Positions 10,801 to 22,800 of a stretch of 64,000 nt of DNA are shown here, one piece after another. This DNA comes from Prostheceraeus crozeri (taxonomy: Eukaryota > Platyhelminthes > Polycladida > Euryleptidae). The notes under the pieces are model-generated. The model searched no databases. It was given only the letters and a program-made list of their open reading frames with translations, and had not been told where the DNA came from. The stretch lies in assembly GCA_907163375.1 (NCBI GenBank), contig CAJQUW010006378.1:62001-126000 (forward strand), written 5' to 3'. The first letter of the stretch is position 1, and each line of letters opens with the position of its first letter. The position numbers and the translations under genes are program-made.

Positions 10801-13800
10801 ATGTATATATTGAGTATATATATACTTGCTGGACGTAATTGTGAGCAAGAAGAAGTCCGACACGCTTGCGAAGAACATCCATGATGGCGCTAGGACAGCA
10901 AATCCAGGTATGAATGAATTCAGTTATATATTTTTTTCTCGGCGCACAAGAAACGCAGATTCTGCGTCGTACCAACGCTGATGGACGGTATAGGAACGCA
11001 ATGATCGCCGCGGTAGCTTCGTGCAGTCAAAATGAAATCGCACTGAAATGTAGAGCACTCCGTACTAACACCGTTGAAACTCCATAACGATGCGATAGTG
11101 ATGCATTGACATCTCCGTGTGAACGCCATCAAATGGAGGTGCATTCGCACTGCGACAATGCGCGTTCTTAAAGCGTCCATGTGGAGCTGTGTTGGCGTTG
11201 CAAGAGAGTTAGCCTAGTTCCTCTGGCGATTCTAGTGTTCCTACTGCGTCTAACTTAGAACGCCGAGTGACGGCGCGCACTTTGTGCATGCACAAAGTGC
11301 GCGCCGTCTAATGGAGATCTCAGAGACATCGTGGCGATTAGTGGAGATGGCACAGAGATCCTTTTGCGCTCTTGGAGATTATACGACGCTCAGCTTGGCG
11401 TTCTGGATTTTTAGTGGACGCCAGGCTATCTCCGTGAGAACGCATCCCTGGTGTGACAGGGGTATTATTGACTGTAATAAGAACCTACAAGAAGGAGAAT
11501 TTTATCATGAAAAATATTATCGAAAATGCTGTGACAAAAAAAGGCGAGATATCGAATGTATCTCAGAGACACTTTACTTAAAGCCATGTTCAATATCGTC
11601 TACTCTCATATTTTCGTCATAATTTCCTTATTTTCTCAAATATGAATCTGTTGAATTAATGTTGTAGTCCCCGCCAAAGTTTGTAGTATGTGTGAAATAT
11701 GAACTCGGTTAATTCTATGCTCTTGCTGTTGTGCTATGAATGGGATGAACTCTTTGACTTCACGACTGCTATGATCTGATGTGTGTTGTCTGATATCATG
11801 TATCTATGGATGTACATGTATCGTAGAGTTTGTTGAATTTAAATCACATGTGGTTTCTGGCAGCTGTGGTTTGGTAGTTTTGTGCTAACTCTCAAATGGG
11901 ATTTAGGTAATTGAAAAAATGCCACTTCTTTTTGGTGCCGCGACCCGGGAAGGATTCACTGCGCACGACTAAGGCATCCCGACGTGCTTATGCATCTGAT
12001 CTGAATCGCATTTTTTCAGATGCAGAAACTCTCAATGCAGAATCAGGTAAGGTGTCTGAGTCCTGCATTAAATCCTCAAAGAAATAAGGAAGTTTGTTCA
12101 TTCATAATGGATGTAATCAGTGACGAAAATAAGTTGATGATTGAAGTAACCTACCAGAAATAATTGTCTGACAAAATAATCGAGACATCAGCAAGAATTG
12201 ATGAAGTTCATGAAAAGGATCAAGTTGATTGTTCTGCATCTACACAATCTCCATCTTCACAAAGTTTGGAGTGTTTGTCACGACTGACTATACCATCTTT
12301 TAGCGGTGACTGTCTCTCATGGAGACCACTCTTTAATCAGGTTGCAGTAGCAGTTCATAACAGAGACATGCCAGACGTCAACAAATTTGCGTACCTGTTC
12401 TCCGTCCTACGTGGAGAAGCTCTTGAAGCAGCGTCAGGAATCCCATGTACATGTACTTCACATTCACAGAATTACCAATCTGCGGTAAAGGTGCTCAAAG
12501 ACTGTTTTGGCAATCAATTACTTCTAATCAGTTTGTACACAGATAAACTCATCAATTTAAATCCTGTAAATGACAACGACGTGACTGGTCTTGCGACTGA
12601 GTTTGAATCGAACCTGCGTCATCTCAAGCAGCTTATTCATGAAGTATACGGCTCCTCAAGTTCAATTCCTATGAATTCTTCTGCTTCCATTGACGATTTG
12701 CTGCTCGTTCCACTTCTCTGGTAAAATTCCGCCATCGAGACAGCTTGAATGGTCTTGTAGAGCTACCTCCTTAAAGGACAAATTTGATCTTTAACGACTG
12801 CTCCTATTCATTAAAAGAAGATTGGACTATTCGAGAGTCAAGATGAAGAGAGCTGACCCTCCTGTGGCTGCGTCATGACGCCGACCACATGCTACTAGTG
12901 CCCATAGAGTTGATGGAGCTATTGCTTGCCGTTAATGTTCGTCAAAGGAAGGTCATTCAGTATTCAAATGCAACTTCGCATTTTACTTCGATTGGTTCCC
13001 CTCATCGACTAGATCTGATACGCAAGCTTTCCTTGTGTTTCAATTGTCTCGGTAAGCACTATAAAAGATATTGCAGATCACTTGCTTGTTGCAATCGATG
13101 CAACAGAGAGCATCCCACTTTGCCTGGTCGTGATGATCGCACCACAGCCGAGACGAATTCGAATCTTGCTGTAATTTCCAGTGATGCTTCAACTAATAAG
13201 GAGGACACTGATGTTATCAACCGTGTGGGGGATACTGAACGTCGTTCAATTATTCTGCGAACAGCTAGAGTGAGACTCAAAGGCTTAACACGGACAGTGC
13301 GTATCCTCTTTGATTCCGGTGCTGAGGAGAGTTATGTCACTCAATCATTTGCCCAAGAAATCAAGCCTTTCCTCCTAGATACCCGAAGTCATAGATTTGA
13401 AAGCTTTGGTCGCTTTATTTCTCCACCTATTCAGGATTGAACTTGCAAGTCGACATGGATCAAGTCCACATTAGATCAGTGCTCGCCTGATAGCTGTACC
13501 TGAAATTTGTAGGCCTACACGAGTTCTCCCAGCTGACACTTTAAAAAAGATCCGCTTATTATTCCCTAATATTTCCCGCGCTGATGACGACAACCTGAAA
13601 GAAGAACCTTCGATTAAGATTCTTCTTGGTATAGATGCGATCACTCAAGTACTTTCATATGAGGCTCCGCGATCTTTCAGTCGCTTATCATTGACACCAA
13701 CCAGTTTTGGACATACAGTTGGTCGTTCAATCGCATCTTCGGGCTCTAACAGCTCTATAGTTTCAAGTGCAAAAGCCTTAGGGTCATCTATTTTAATGGA

Positions 13801-16800
13801 CACCATCCCTGATCGTTGGCTCGCTTCTCACCGTGCACTTCATCAAAAGTACACAATAAACAGTCTCTCATGGGGGGAGATGAAGCATCGCTCGAGTCTC
13901 GAACTTTTTATGACCAAAGACTTGCCATACGTAGGCCTCATCCCATAGACTGCAAACATCTATTTTCAAGGGTGGACGTCTCAAAAGCAATCACCTTTAT
14001 CCGCTCGAATGCTCATGATTAACCTTAGTTTGATAATCAGGGTGGAGGATGTGAAATATTTACTTGGTTAATTCTATTGTTGGTCTTCTTTAGATGGGCT
14101 GACTGCATGACTGGTATGATCTTTAACTTCATCTTCTGATAAGTGCTTTTTGAATGAATCTACATTTCTATGCTGAAAGTTCTCTTTAATAATTTGATTT
14201 TTAATCGGCATCACAATAGTCAATGTAATGCATCAACTTGTCAGACATTCAAATATCAATATCAACCTTCTCGACTCATTTGCTTAATGACAATTTTTAA
14301 TTACATGTGTCTTATACGAGCTTTCGCAATAGTCAATTTTACGCAACTGTTTGGAATAATTTATTCTCATGAGTGTGGTGTATGCATAGGCGTACATATC
14401 GTATTGTTGCAGTATCAGAATACATAGTGATGCGATTCCATACCAACGTAGTCGACAAAATTCGACGATGTTTCCAGACTTATGCATTCATGTACGTTCA
14501 GGCGCTCGAGCCTAAGATTAATATTAAAGATTGTTTTATTGTATACAAGTTTCAGATTTCAAGGGTGACATCTATGCATTGGTGAGTGAGATAAAATAGT
14601 GGTTTCATTAATGACATCGAATTTCATAAACGACGTAGTGACGTAAAATTAAGAAAAGCAGAATCCAAAAAGAATTAAAGCAGGATACTGTCATTTTGCA
14701 AGAAATTAAAAGTGACATCCATCGGCTCAATAGTGAACTTGCGCTATCGATGGAGACAAAAGATATCAAAAACATCACAACTGAGCGTGCCAAATTCAAT
14801 TAGAATTGAACTAATTCCTTATGGGAAGTAGGAATAGTCAAGTGATAATGATGTTATTTTTATGTTACGGTATCAAGGTTGCACATGTAATGATACAGCA
14901 AAACCCGCTTATAACGTGCTTGAAGGGACCTGAAAAATTGTACGTTGTATCCAATGAGAGACGAATTGTAATTGTAGTACGTGTGCATGTGTGATAACAT
15001 ATATCGAGTTATTATTGCGGCACTGTATTGTATTATTCTAAGCAGCAGATGCTCTCATTGCCTGATTATTGCAGCAATTATTTGTGTATTGCTATGATGT
15101 ATGTACAAATGTAGCATTTGTATATGCATGCACAAATTAACATTCATGTGCTGCTAGCGTTTTTCTTCTCTTTCTTGAATATCCTTTAAAGGAATGCAAA
15201 AATATACTTCGCGAAGTTTATCGAGGCAAATCGAAGTTTATTTTTGCTATTTTGTATAGTTTTGAACCGTTTCTTGTGTGTTGCGGACATTGTGTTCAGT
15301 CTTTACATAATTATGTGTTACATACATTTGTGTAACGTTTATTAGAGAGATTTATTTCCCCTTGATTTCGCCATTTATACCAAAATATTCTGATTTTAAT
15401 GCAATTTTTCGGTTGCATGTTCTCAATGAATTTATACAAATTTCTACTATCTTTCGGAAATCGATAAGCAAAATTTACGCACCCCATATTAAAAACCCAT
15501 ATAAACAAGCTTTCATTTTGACTTGCACTTTATTTTAGAAAAGGAGAAATCGTTTCGATTGCCCCTAAAAAATCGAAAATTTTTGTAAAATTTGGTTACT
15601 TAGTTTGTTTTCCGAATATATGTACAGTTCCTTTTACCCGGATTCGTTGAAAACCCATCGATTCATGAACTGATTTAATGCTGGTTACGTGTAATACGCC
15701 AAGTCTGTGGTCAAAAGAAAAATATTTCGATCGCAATATGATTATCTTAAATCAATCATACTACTGAAAAATGTCAGTAGATTGCAGAAACAATATTTAT
15801 ACAGATTAGATCTTCACTAAATACTTGAGCGGTGCAATTTAATGGAACGATATTTGCGTCTTCACAATTTTGGTTTTGTATCGAACATGTTGATCAGTCA
15901 TCCAATTTTTGTTGCTTAATGATCAAAGCTGTCAGTTTGCATGATAGGTGATTTTTTCTATAACCGGTAGGATTCAGTGACCGAACGCGGATTGTGCAGG
16001 GAGTTGTTTGTTAGGGTGCTTTGCATTCCACAAATGAATTTGATTTTTTAATTTACTAGTCTAAATCACTTCTCTTTCATTATTTTTGACACTTGATTGT
16101 TTGGGTGACCATCCGAAAGCTTTCACAGAAATTGAGTTGTGTATAGAATTTTGTTTGGGCCTACCATCACCACAAGGTTAACTGGCTCAGTAAAACTGCA
16201 AAGTAGTACCAGACCCTCACTTTTCAAAGAAATGTTTGATGTGTTTACTGTGTAAAATGCATTGTACATTTGATTGGGATTGTCTTTTTCTGTTGATGAT
16301 CATACCTCTGGCTGGAAATGAAAGCGTCAATTTTCATCGTCCGATATTTTGATCTCGTTCTCGGGAAGATTGTCTACTGATACAGAACAGGCAAGAGAAC
16401 TTCATGTACATTTTGTACAATGAACATGCGTCAGAATCAGCTCCCAAGCCGATTGAATCAAAGAATTTCACTGTCCATGGACTGAATAAGATAACTATGG
16501 CATAAAAGACACGGAATATTTGCATAATATTCTTAAGACAAACATGCACTGACTGAGAAAACCTTTCTTTTCATTGCAGAAACATTACGAACATCGAAAT
16601 ATTGAGTCGGTATATCTATCTTCGATACTTGGACCTCAGCAAAAATTATTTAAAAGACATCGCTCCATTGAGCAGTTTGCAGCATTTACTTACAATCAAG
16701 TGCGAATACAACAAACTTCAGAGTGTAGCCATGGATACCTCTCTACCGTACTTACAATCAGCTAACTTCAATTATAACAAAATAACAAGTGCTGATGGAA

Positions 16801-19800
16801 TCAATCACCCTCTATTGGAGCAGCTGTCGCTAAGTTGTGAGTTTTTTGTCCGTCGTAAATTCGATTCCAGATGTAATTAATGTTATGTTGTGCATATGTC
16901 AGGGATGAGAATTTTGCGGATCAACGGCGCCCCAATCTATCTGATTAATGGATTATTTATTTTTTTCAGTTTGGGTCCATTGAAGATATGAATTTCAGCC
17001 GGGCCCCGTTACCCCATTCTCATCTCTGATTATTTATCGTCACGATAGACTAAAACTAAAAGTGACGAGTAAACTATCTTGTGTATGAATGAAAAGATGA
17101 CGTCATTTAATTTCACGGAAGACAATACTGGATCAGAGTTAGATAGTGATGCTTTCTGGCTAATCACAACTTTTTAAAAATATAAATAAGTATATTTAGA
17201 TGAAAGTATAAAATACTACAAAATCTGATGGCCAATTACCTACAAAATACAGAAAAATCCTAATAAGAGTCAAGCTCAGGAAAAGTGTTGCGAATGCAGT
17301 GAGCATTGCCGCGCATGATTGCCAAGCTCAACCTCTGACACAACCACATCCCTTCCCTCTTATCACCAGTATCCGTCATACTCTTAGACCCAATGATGAC
17401 ATTAAATTTCTTCGCTGTGGGGCCAGGCACACATGAGGTCTCGAGATATTCAGGATTCGGTCAAAGACTGGTATTTCCTCCTTTTCAGTTGTTCAGCTAC
17501 TCGTACTGGTTGATTGCCTGTTTCGTTGACATATGAAAAAGCAAAGGTATCTGTTACCGTGGCATCCCAAAAGAGACATTTTCCAGAATAGAAAAGAAAA
17601 CTAGTGATGCAGGCTTTTCCCATCTCCACGATCTAACCCTTGTGGTTCTAAAGAGGCAGGATAGCTTACAGCAATTAGAGCTCTTTTCACGATATTGTTC
17701 ACGATTATGACGTGGAATCCTTCCAGAAAAGAGTAGACAGAGAAGAAGCAAGACAGAGGATGGTAGCCCTTGTCGTTGCAATTATGTCTACGTTTCACTT
17801 GCAAGGTCGCATAACGAAAGCACCAGTTCTCAAAGAGATGCCAATTCTGAATGTCTCACTGTCCAATGGCAACCTAATTGGGAAATTGGCAGTGCAGGTA
17901 GCCAATCGCCAGATTTCGATGATGATGCTGAATGTTATCAATGTAATTATAACTTGTATATAGACCTCTTTGATTTTTCCAACACACAGGAGCTTACACA
18001 GGAAAAGTTAATTGCTGGAGAAAAAGATAACTTTGTGATCCCGTGGGACTGAAAAGTTTTTTTTCCTCTTGGTAGTTTAGATAGAAAAGATATCTTTTCA
18101 CTCCCATGCAAAATGAAAAAGCACTATCTTTCAGCATTTATTCCAATTAACAGATTTTTCCATGGAAATTTCCTTATCGCTTTGCGCAAGTTAGTGGGAC
18201 TAGAATAGACAATCGCAATTTGTCATTTCAATTGCTAAGTCAGGCACCGATCTAAGTCAGTCCTGTCCGATCTTAAGAAGAGTCAAATTACTGAAACTGT
18301 ATCGAACCTACACATGTTTGTTTAACCGTGTAACAATTAAGCTCGTTGTCACAACGCCTTAATTACCTTTAAAAGAAAATCAGCCAATCGAGTTACTGCC
18401 AGAAATATCGTATTTCTAGCTACTGTGGGAGAAATCCACCTTAAATGTGCAATCATAATCATAAAAATGACATCTTATATTGAGTGATTAAATGAATGCT
18501 TGATCATATCGTTATTAAGTGCACCAAACTCGGAAGTACATAGACCTACTTAGACAAATGGAATTTTGCGATGTTTGACGCTCCGCAACTTGCAAAACGA
18601 ATGGAACTACGTATTGAGAATTGTCGTTTTACTGATGTTGGTTGACAATCTACAAATTAAGAAAATAAGCTCGTACGCGAATTTGGGTAGTGTCACCACC
18701 TGTGGCCCTATCGTCTGCTTGTGTGATTCATTTATCCCTTAAAGTCGATTTTTAAAATGCGTGGACTTAAATTTTTGAAAAGCTGTGAGCATCATTTGAC
18801 TCATCCGCTACATGACATTGTTCCGATCCTGCCTCCTAATAGTGGACACCTTCGAGCTCCTTTCTCATCAACCACTAGACGTTCGAATGCTTTTTCCCCT
18901 GGATATGTGGTGTCTCTAATGGCACAATCTGCGAATTTGGATGTTTTTTGATGTACATTACATGTACATTAGGGTGGTTCAGAAAAATCGAAAGCTGGAA
19001 AAGTCAAGGTGCACGTCGCCAAAAGTATTCCTTTTGGTAAAAAAATTGTACATGCAAAGTTTTAGCTCGATTAGTCAAGGTTTAGGGGTCGCCCAGAAAG
19101 GTCAAAGTAAGGTCAAATGTGCAAAAATTGCTAAAAATAGCCTCTGACGTCATCAGGTGACCTCGGATGACCTTTCTGACCTCGAAAAATGATAGATTAG
19201 GGTCACATTTTCATCTGTTGGTAATATGATATAATGGTCTAAAATGCTTAGTTTCATCGCAAAATAGCATTTAAGGTGTGAAAATCATGCCTTTTAATGG
19301 ATCACGTGATCAATGCAATTGTATGGTACGAGAGCATAAAATGTCAATTTGTAACCAAACCAAGCATTTTATAGCCATATAATGTATTACCAACGAATAT
19401 AAATATGACCGCTATCCATCATACCATGAAGTCAAAAAGGTCATTTAAGGTCACCTGATGACGTCAGAGGCTATTTTTAGCTCAAATTTTGATATTGAAT
19501 TCATATTGTTTAATAATGCTCCTTGTATAAGGCCGAATTAGTGTACAGCACTTCATTCTGAATGAGATATGAAGTGAACGACATGAATAGCATCATCACA
19601 CCCATCTAAACGCAATGTGACGAAGTATGTTATTTGGCGTAGCGAAGGTATTCCAGGTTAGCAACATGGGAAGGGGAGATGAAGGGCTACAGGGAGAACT
19701 CGGACTTAATTCTGGCTAGACAAGGTTAAGTGAAGGCAATAAGCAGTAACCGAGGCGTTCAAGCGGGAGATCAAAGGAGTAAGCCTATGTTGTCATACTA

Positions 19801-22800
19801 AAGAAGTTGGTTGAGTTTGCTTCACACAGATGGGTTCCATCGGAGCAGTTGAATCCCATCGTCTTAAGATTCTTTGAGCCACGTAGTACAGTGATGCCCC
19901 CATTCTCCCATCGACATCAGTATTGCGACATTTCCGAGAGTTGAAGCATCACTCCAGCGGTTGGCGCTGCATTGGACCTAACTGGAACCAGCACAAGGAG
20001 AGCCATATTCATCACAACTGCTTTGGCAGAAGCCTAGGGACAGTCGCTGGGTAATCTCGTCTTGAGTCTATCTTCGGTGAGACGACCCGAGTAACTTTTA
20101 GGCTCAAGGAGTAGCTGATGTCAGCGTCAGCAACAGCTTCTCCTTGAATCTTCACGCCAGCACGTGGATAGGGAAGATCCTACCGTGCCACACAAGGCAG
20201 AAGGCACAATGCAGGAAGTATTTCTCATCATCATCTGTGGAGAGGATGTCCCAATGCCGGATGGGCTAGAGCAGCTTCCTGGTGTTTTGAAACTTGCTAC
20301 AGGGACGAACTGCAATTGCCGAGGTAGTCCCAAGTCTCAGTGGTACGATCCATGAGTTGAAGCAAAAGGATGCAATAATTCGCCTCTCTTTGGATGCGAC
20401 TTTGAGCACAGCAGACGTACACAGTGGAATTTGTGTCCTAATTAAGAAGTAGCGTAGCCATATTCTATTCTATCTCACGTGCTGCTAGGCGGCTCTGTGA
20501 GGTTCAGGTTCCACGAAACATTGATATGCTCGATGGATGGCCAAGGTAATCAACCTACCCTTGAAGGCATGACTCTTCCGGTAGGAATAGTAGATGACTT
20601 CGAGGAAGGAAGGATTACCTGGAGGATGAGCTGTTCGTCTCCTGTCCACTATCGAGTCTGGTACTTCGAGCCATCACGACCAACAATCCCTGGAGTGAAC
20701 AACGATTCCTGTGTGAATGGAATCTTCACGCAGTGATTGCTGATCACTGTCGCAGGTTCCCAATTCTCAAGGTGAAAGTTTTCTATAATGCGTGTTTTAC
20801 ACTCACTGTGCTTTACATTTGTACATTACAATACCTTCCATTCGTTGTTTGCTGTCAAATTGATTTTGTCATGTGATAGTTCCATTGTAGTATAAGAACT
20901 TTGTTTCCTAGTAAAAGCATGTACTTCAGTTTTCATGGCAACTGCAACTCATGTCTAAATTTTTTTCATTATTGCAAAGAGGTAAACATTTTCAAACTAC
21001 CAATTAAATCGACTTTACATAATTCTAATCAAAACTATCAGCCCATTAGGTGACAGATACTATCAATCATCGTTTATTCGTACTTAATCGTCCATATTCG
21101 TTTAATCGCATCGAGTTCAGACTGAAGTGCTGTACATTAATTCGGCCTTATACAAGGAGCATTATTAAACAATATGAATTCAATATCAAAATTTGAGCTA
21201 AAAATAGCCGCTGACGTCATCAGGTGACCTTAAATGACCTTTTTGACTTCATGGCATGATGGATAGCGGTCATATTTATATTCGTTGGTAATACATTATA
21301 TGGCTATAAAATGCTTGGTTTGGTTACAAATTGACATTTTATGCTCTCGTACCATACAATTGCGTTGATCACGTGACCCATTAAAAGGCATGATTTTCGC
21401 ACCTTAAATGCTATTTTGCGATGAAACTAAGCATTTTAGACCATTATATCATATTACCAACAGATGAAAATGTGACCCTAATCTATCATTTTTCGAGGTC
21501 AGAAAGGTCATCCGAGGTCACCTGATGACGTCAGAGGCTATTTTTAGCAATTTTTGCACATTTGACCTTACTTTGACCTTTCTGGGCGACCCCTAAACCT
21601 TGACTAATCGAGCTAAAACTTTGCATGTACAATTTTTTTACCAAAAGGAATACTTTTGGCGACGTGCACCTTGACTTTTCCAGCTTTCGATTTTTCTGAA
21701 CCACCCTAATGTACATTGCATGTTTTTGTGTTTTGTTTCCGAATGAGTCGATCGAGAATTACTTTTTGTATTCTTTGCATTTTTATCACTTTTTCTTGCT
21801 GTGTTTTAAAATTCGTTATATTTGGACTATCAAACTTCTGATCTATATGATTAATTTGTAAAGTGACGCATGATTTCCATTTACGAAACAATAAACTATT
21901 CTCTCTCTTTATCTTGACTATGCTATGCTGATGGTACAAAAAGAATAACAGTGAAAGCAGAAGTCATCTCTAAGTGATATCGACAGCACATTGTCCTGCT
22001 AACATTGTCAGAATGCTTTCTGTAGAGAGAACTCGTACCAACATGTCATTCGACTACGTCACGTAGTACTTGATTGTCAATAAAGGTTTGGTGTATTGTG
22101 TAAAATATCTAAAGAGAATGACTGATCTTTGTTGTCAATTTACTACACTGTGTGACGTTTAATGAAAATGATTATCGGCATTCTCTATTCTCTTTTGCTC
22201 TCGTTGCAGCAATCTATTTCTCTTTTCCTTCTCTTTTTTTAACACAACCCATTTGTGGCTACCTATCTTTTATTGCTTTCCACAGTGATCTTGATTTATT
22301 ATCTTTATCTTAATTATTTATCTTAATCATTTTCTTAATTTGATGTGAATGAGGTAAGGGAATATTTAATTAACAGATAACAGTCTGCCGGTGCGCTGCA
22401 CTCTAAATTGCTGGGTTATAACCTTTCAGAGTACATTTGAAATGCAGATTTCAGTCCTCAGATAATAATACAGACGTTCTGCTCCGTCACATTCATTATC
22501 GGAATATATTTATGTTATACAGAGGTTGTTTGCCGATGAGTGTTAATGATGTTGATACGTCGCACAAGCACAGTTCTTTACAGAGTTGGAACTAGCTGGT
22601 TTTTTTGGCGGTCAGAGTTTTCACAACATTTCACAAATTTTGCTCTGCGTTTCAAGGATTACGGTTTTTTAACAAGAGACGTGTCTCTCATTGTTTATAC
22701 TGCTCAATTTGATGCGTCTTGCATTTAGAGAGTCCCTAATTGGCGAAGACTGGAGGCCAGTCAAAATGAGTACCAAAAATTCCTTAAATCGACTCAATTT

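Larger units (their letters stand above)
9780..11462. mobile_element. Harbinger-like element remnant with MADF-type piece
   Basis: CCCCTGTCACACC at 9780-9792 is repeated inverted at 11450-11462 (13 bp, perfect). Adjacent sequence continues as a diverged inverted repeat with ATGCG, TTCT and ACGGA blocks. Between them lies a MADF/Myb-SANT-like coding piece, the kind of accessory protein carried by PIF/Harbinger transposons. No transposase is seen and the 3-bp TWA duplication expected for Harbinger is not clear, so the superfamily is an inference. It contains a (TA)n tract and a 40-bp palindrome. Confidence 0.5.
18963..21715. mobile_element. Foldback element, two 600-bp inverted arms
   Basis: The left arm 18963-19562 is repeated inverted at 21116-21715. 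The outer ends read TGTACATTAGGGTGGTTCAG. Arms look only a few percent different, so the insertion is fairly young. Flanks show CATTACATG against CATTGCATG if the element is taken from TACATTAGGG (8 of 9 identical), a length compatible with Mutator-like elements; the words are simple enough that this may be chance. The spacer (19563-21115) is 1.55 kb and encodes nothing I recognise. Superfamily open. Confidence 0.85.

Noticed and set aside
10481-10975. 164-codon minus-strand frame
   Set aside because: It is held open by the (TA)n tract, which reads as alternating Ile-Tyr on either strand, and it overlaps the MADF frame.
18965-19147. Small gene duplicated at 21531-21716
   Set aside because: Both copies are the outer ends of the foldback arms, so the identity is explained by the inverted repeat.
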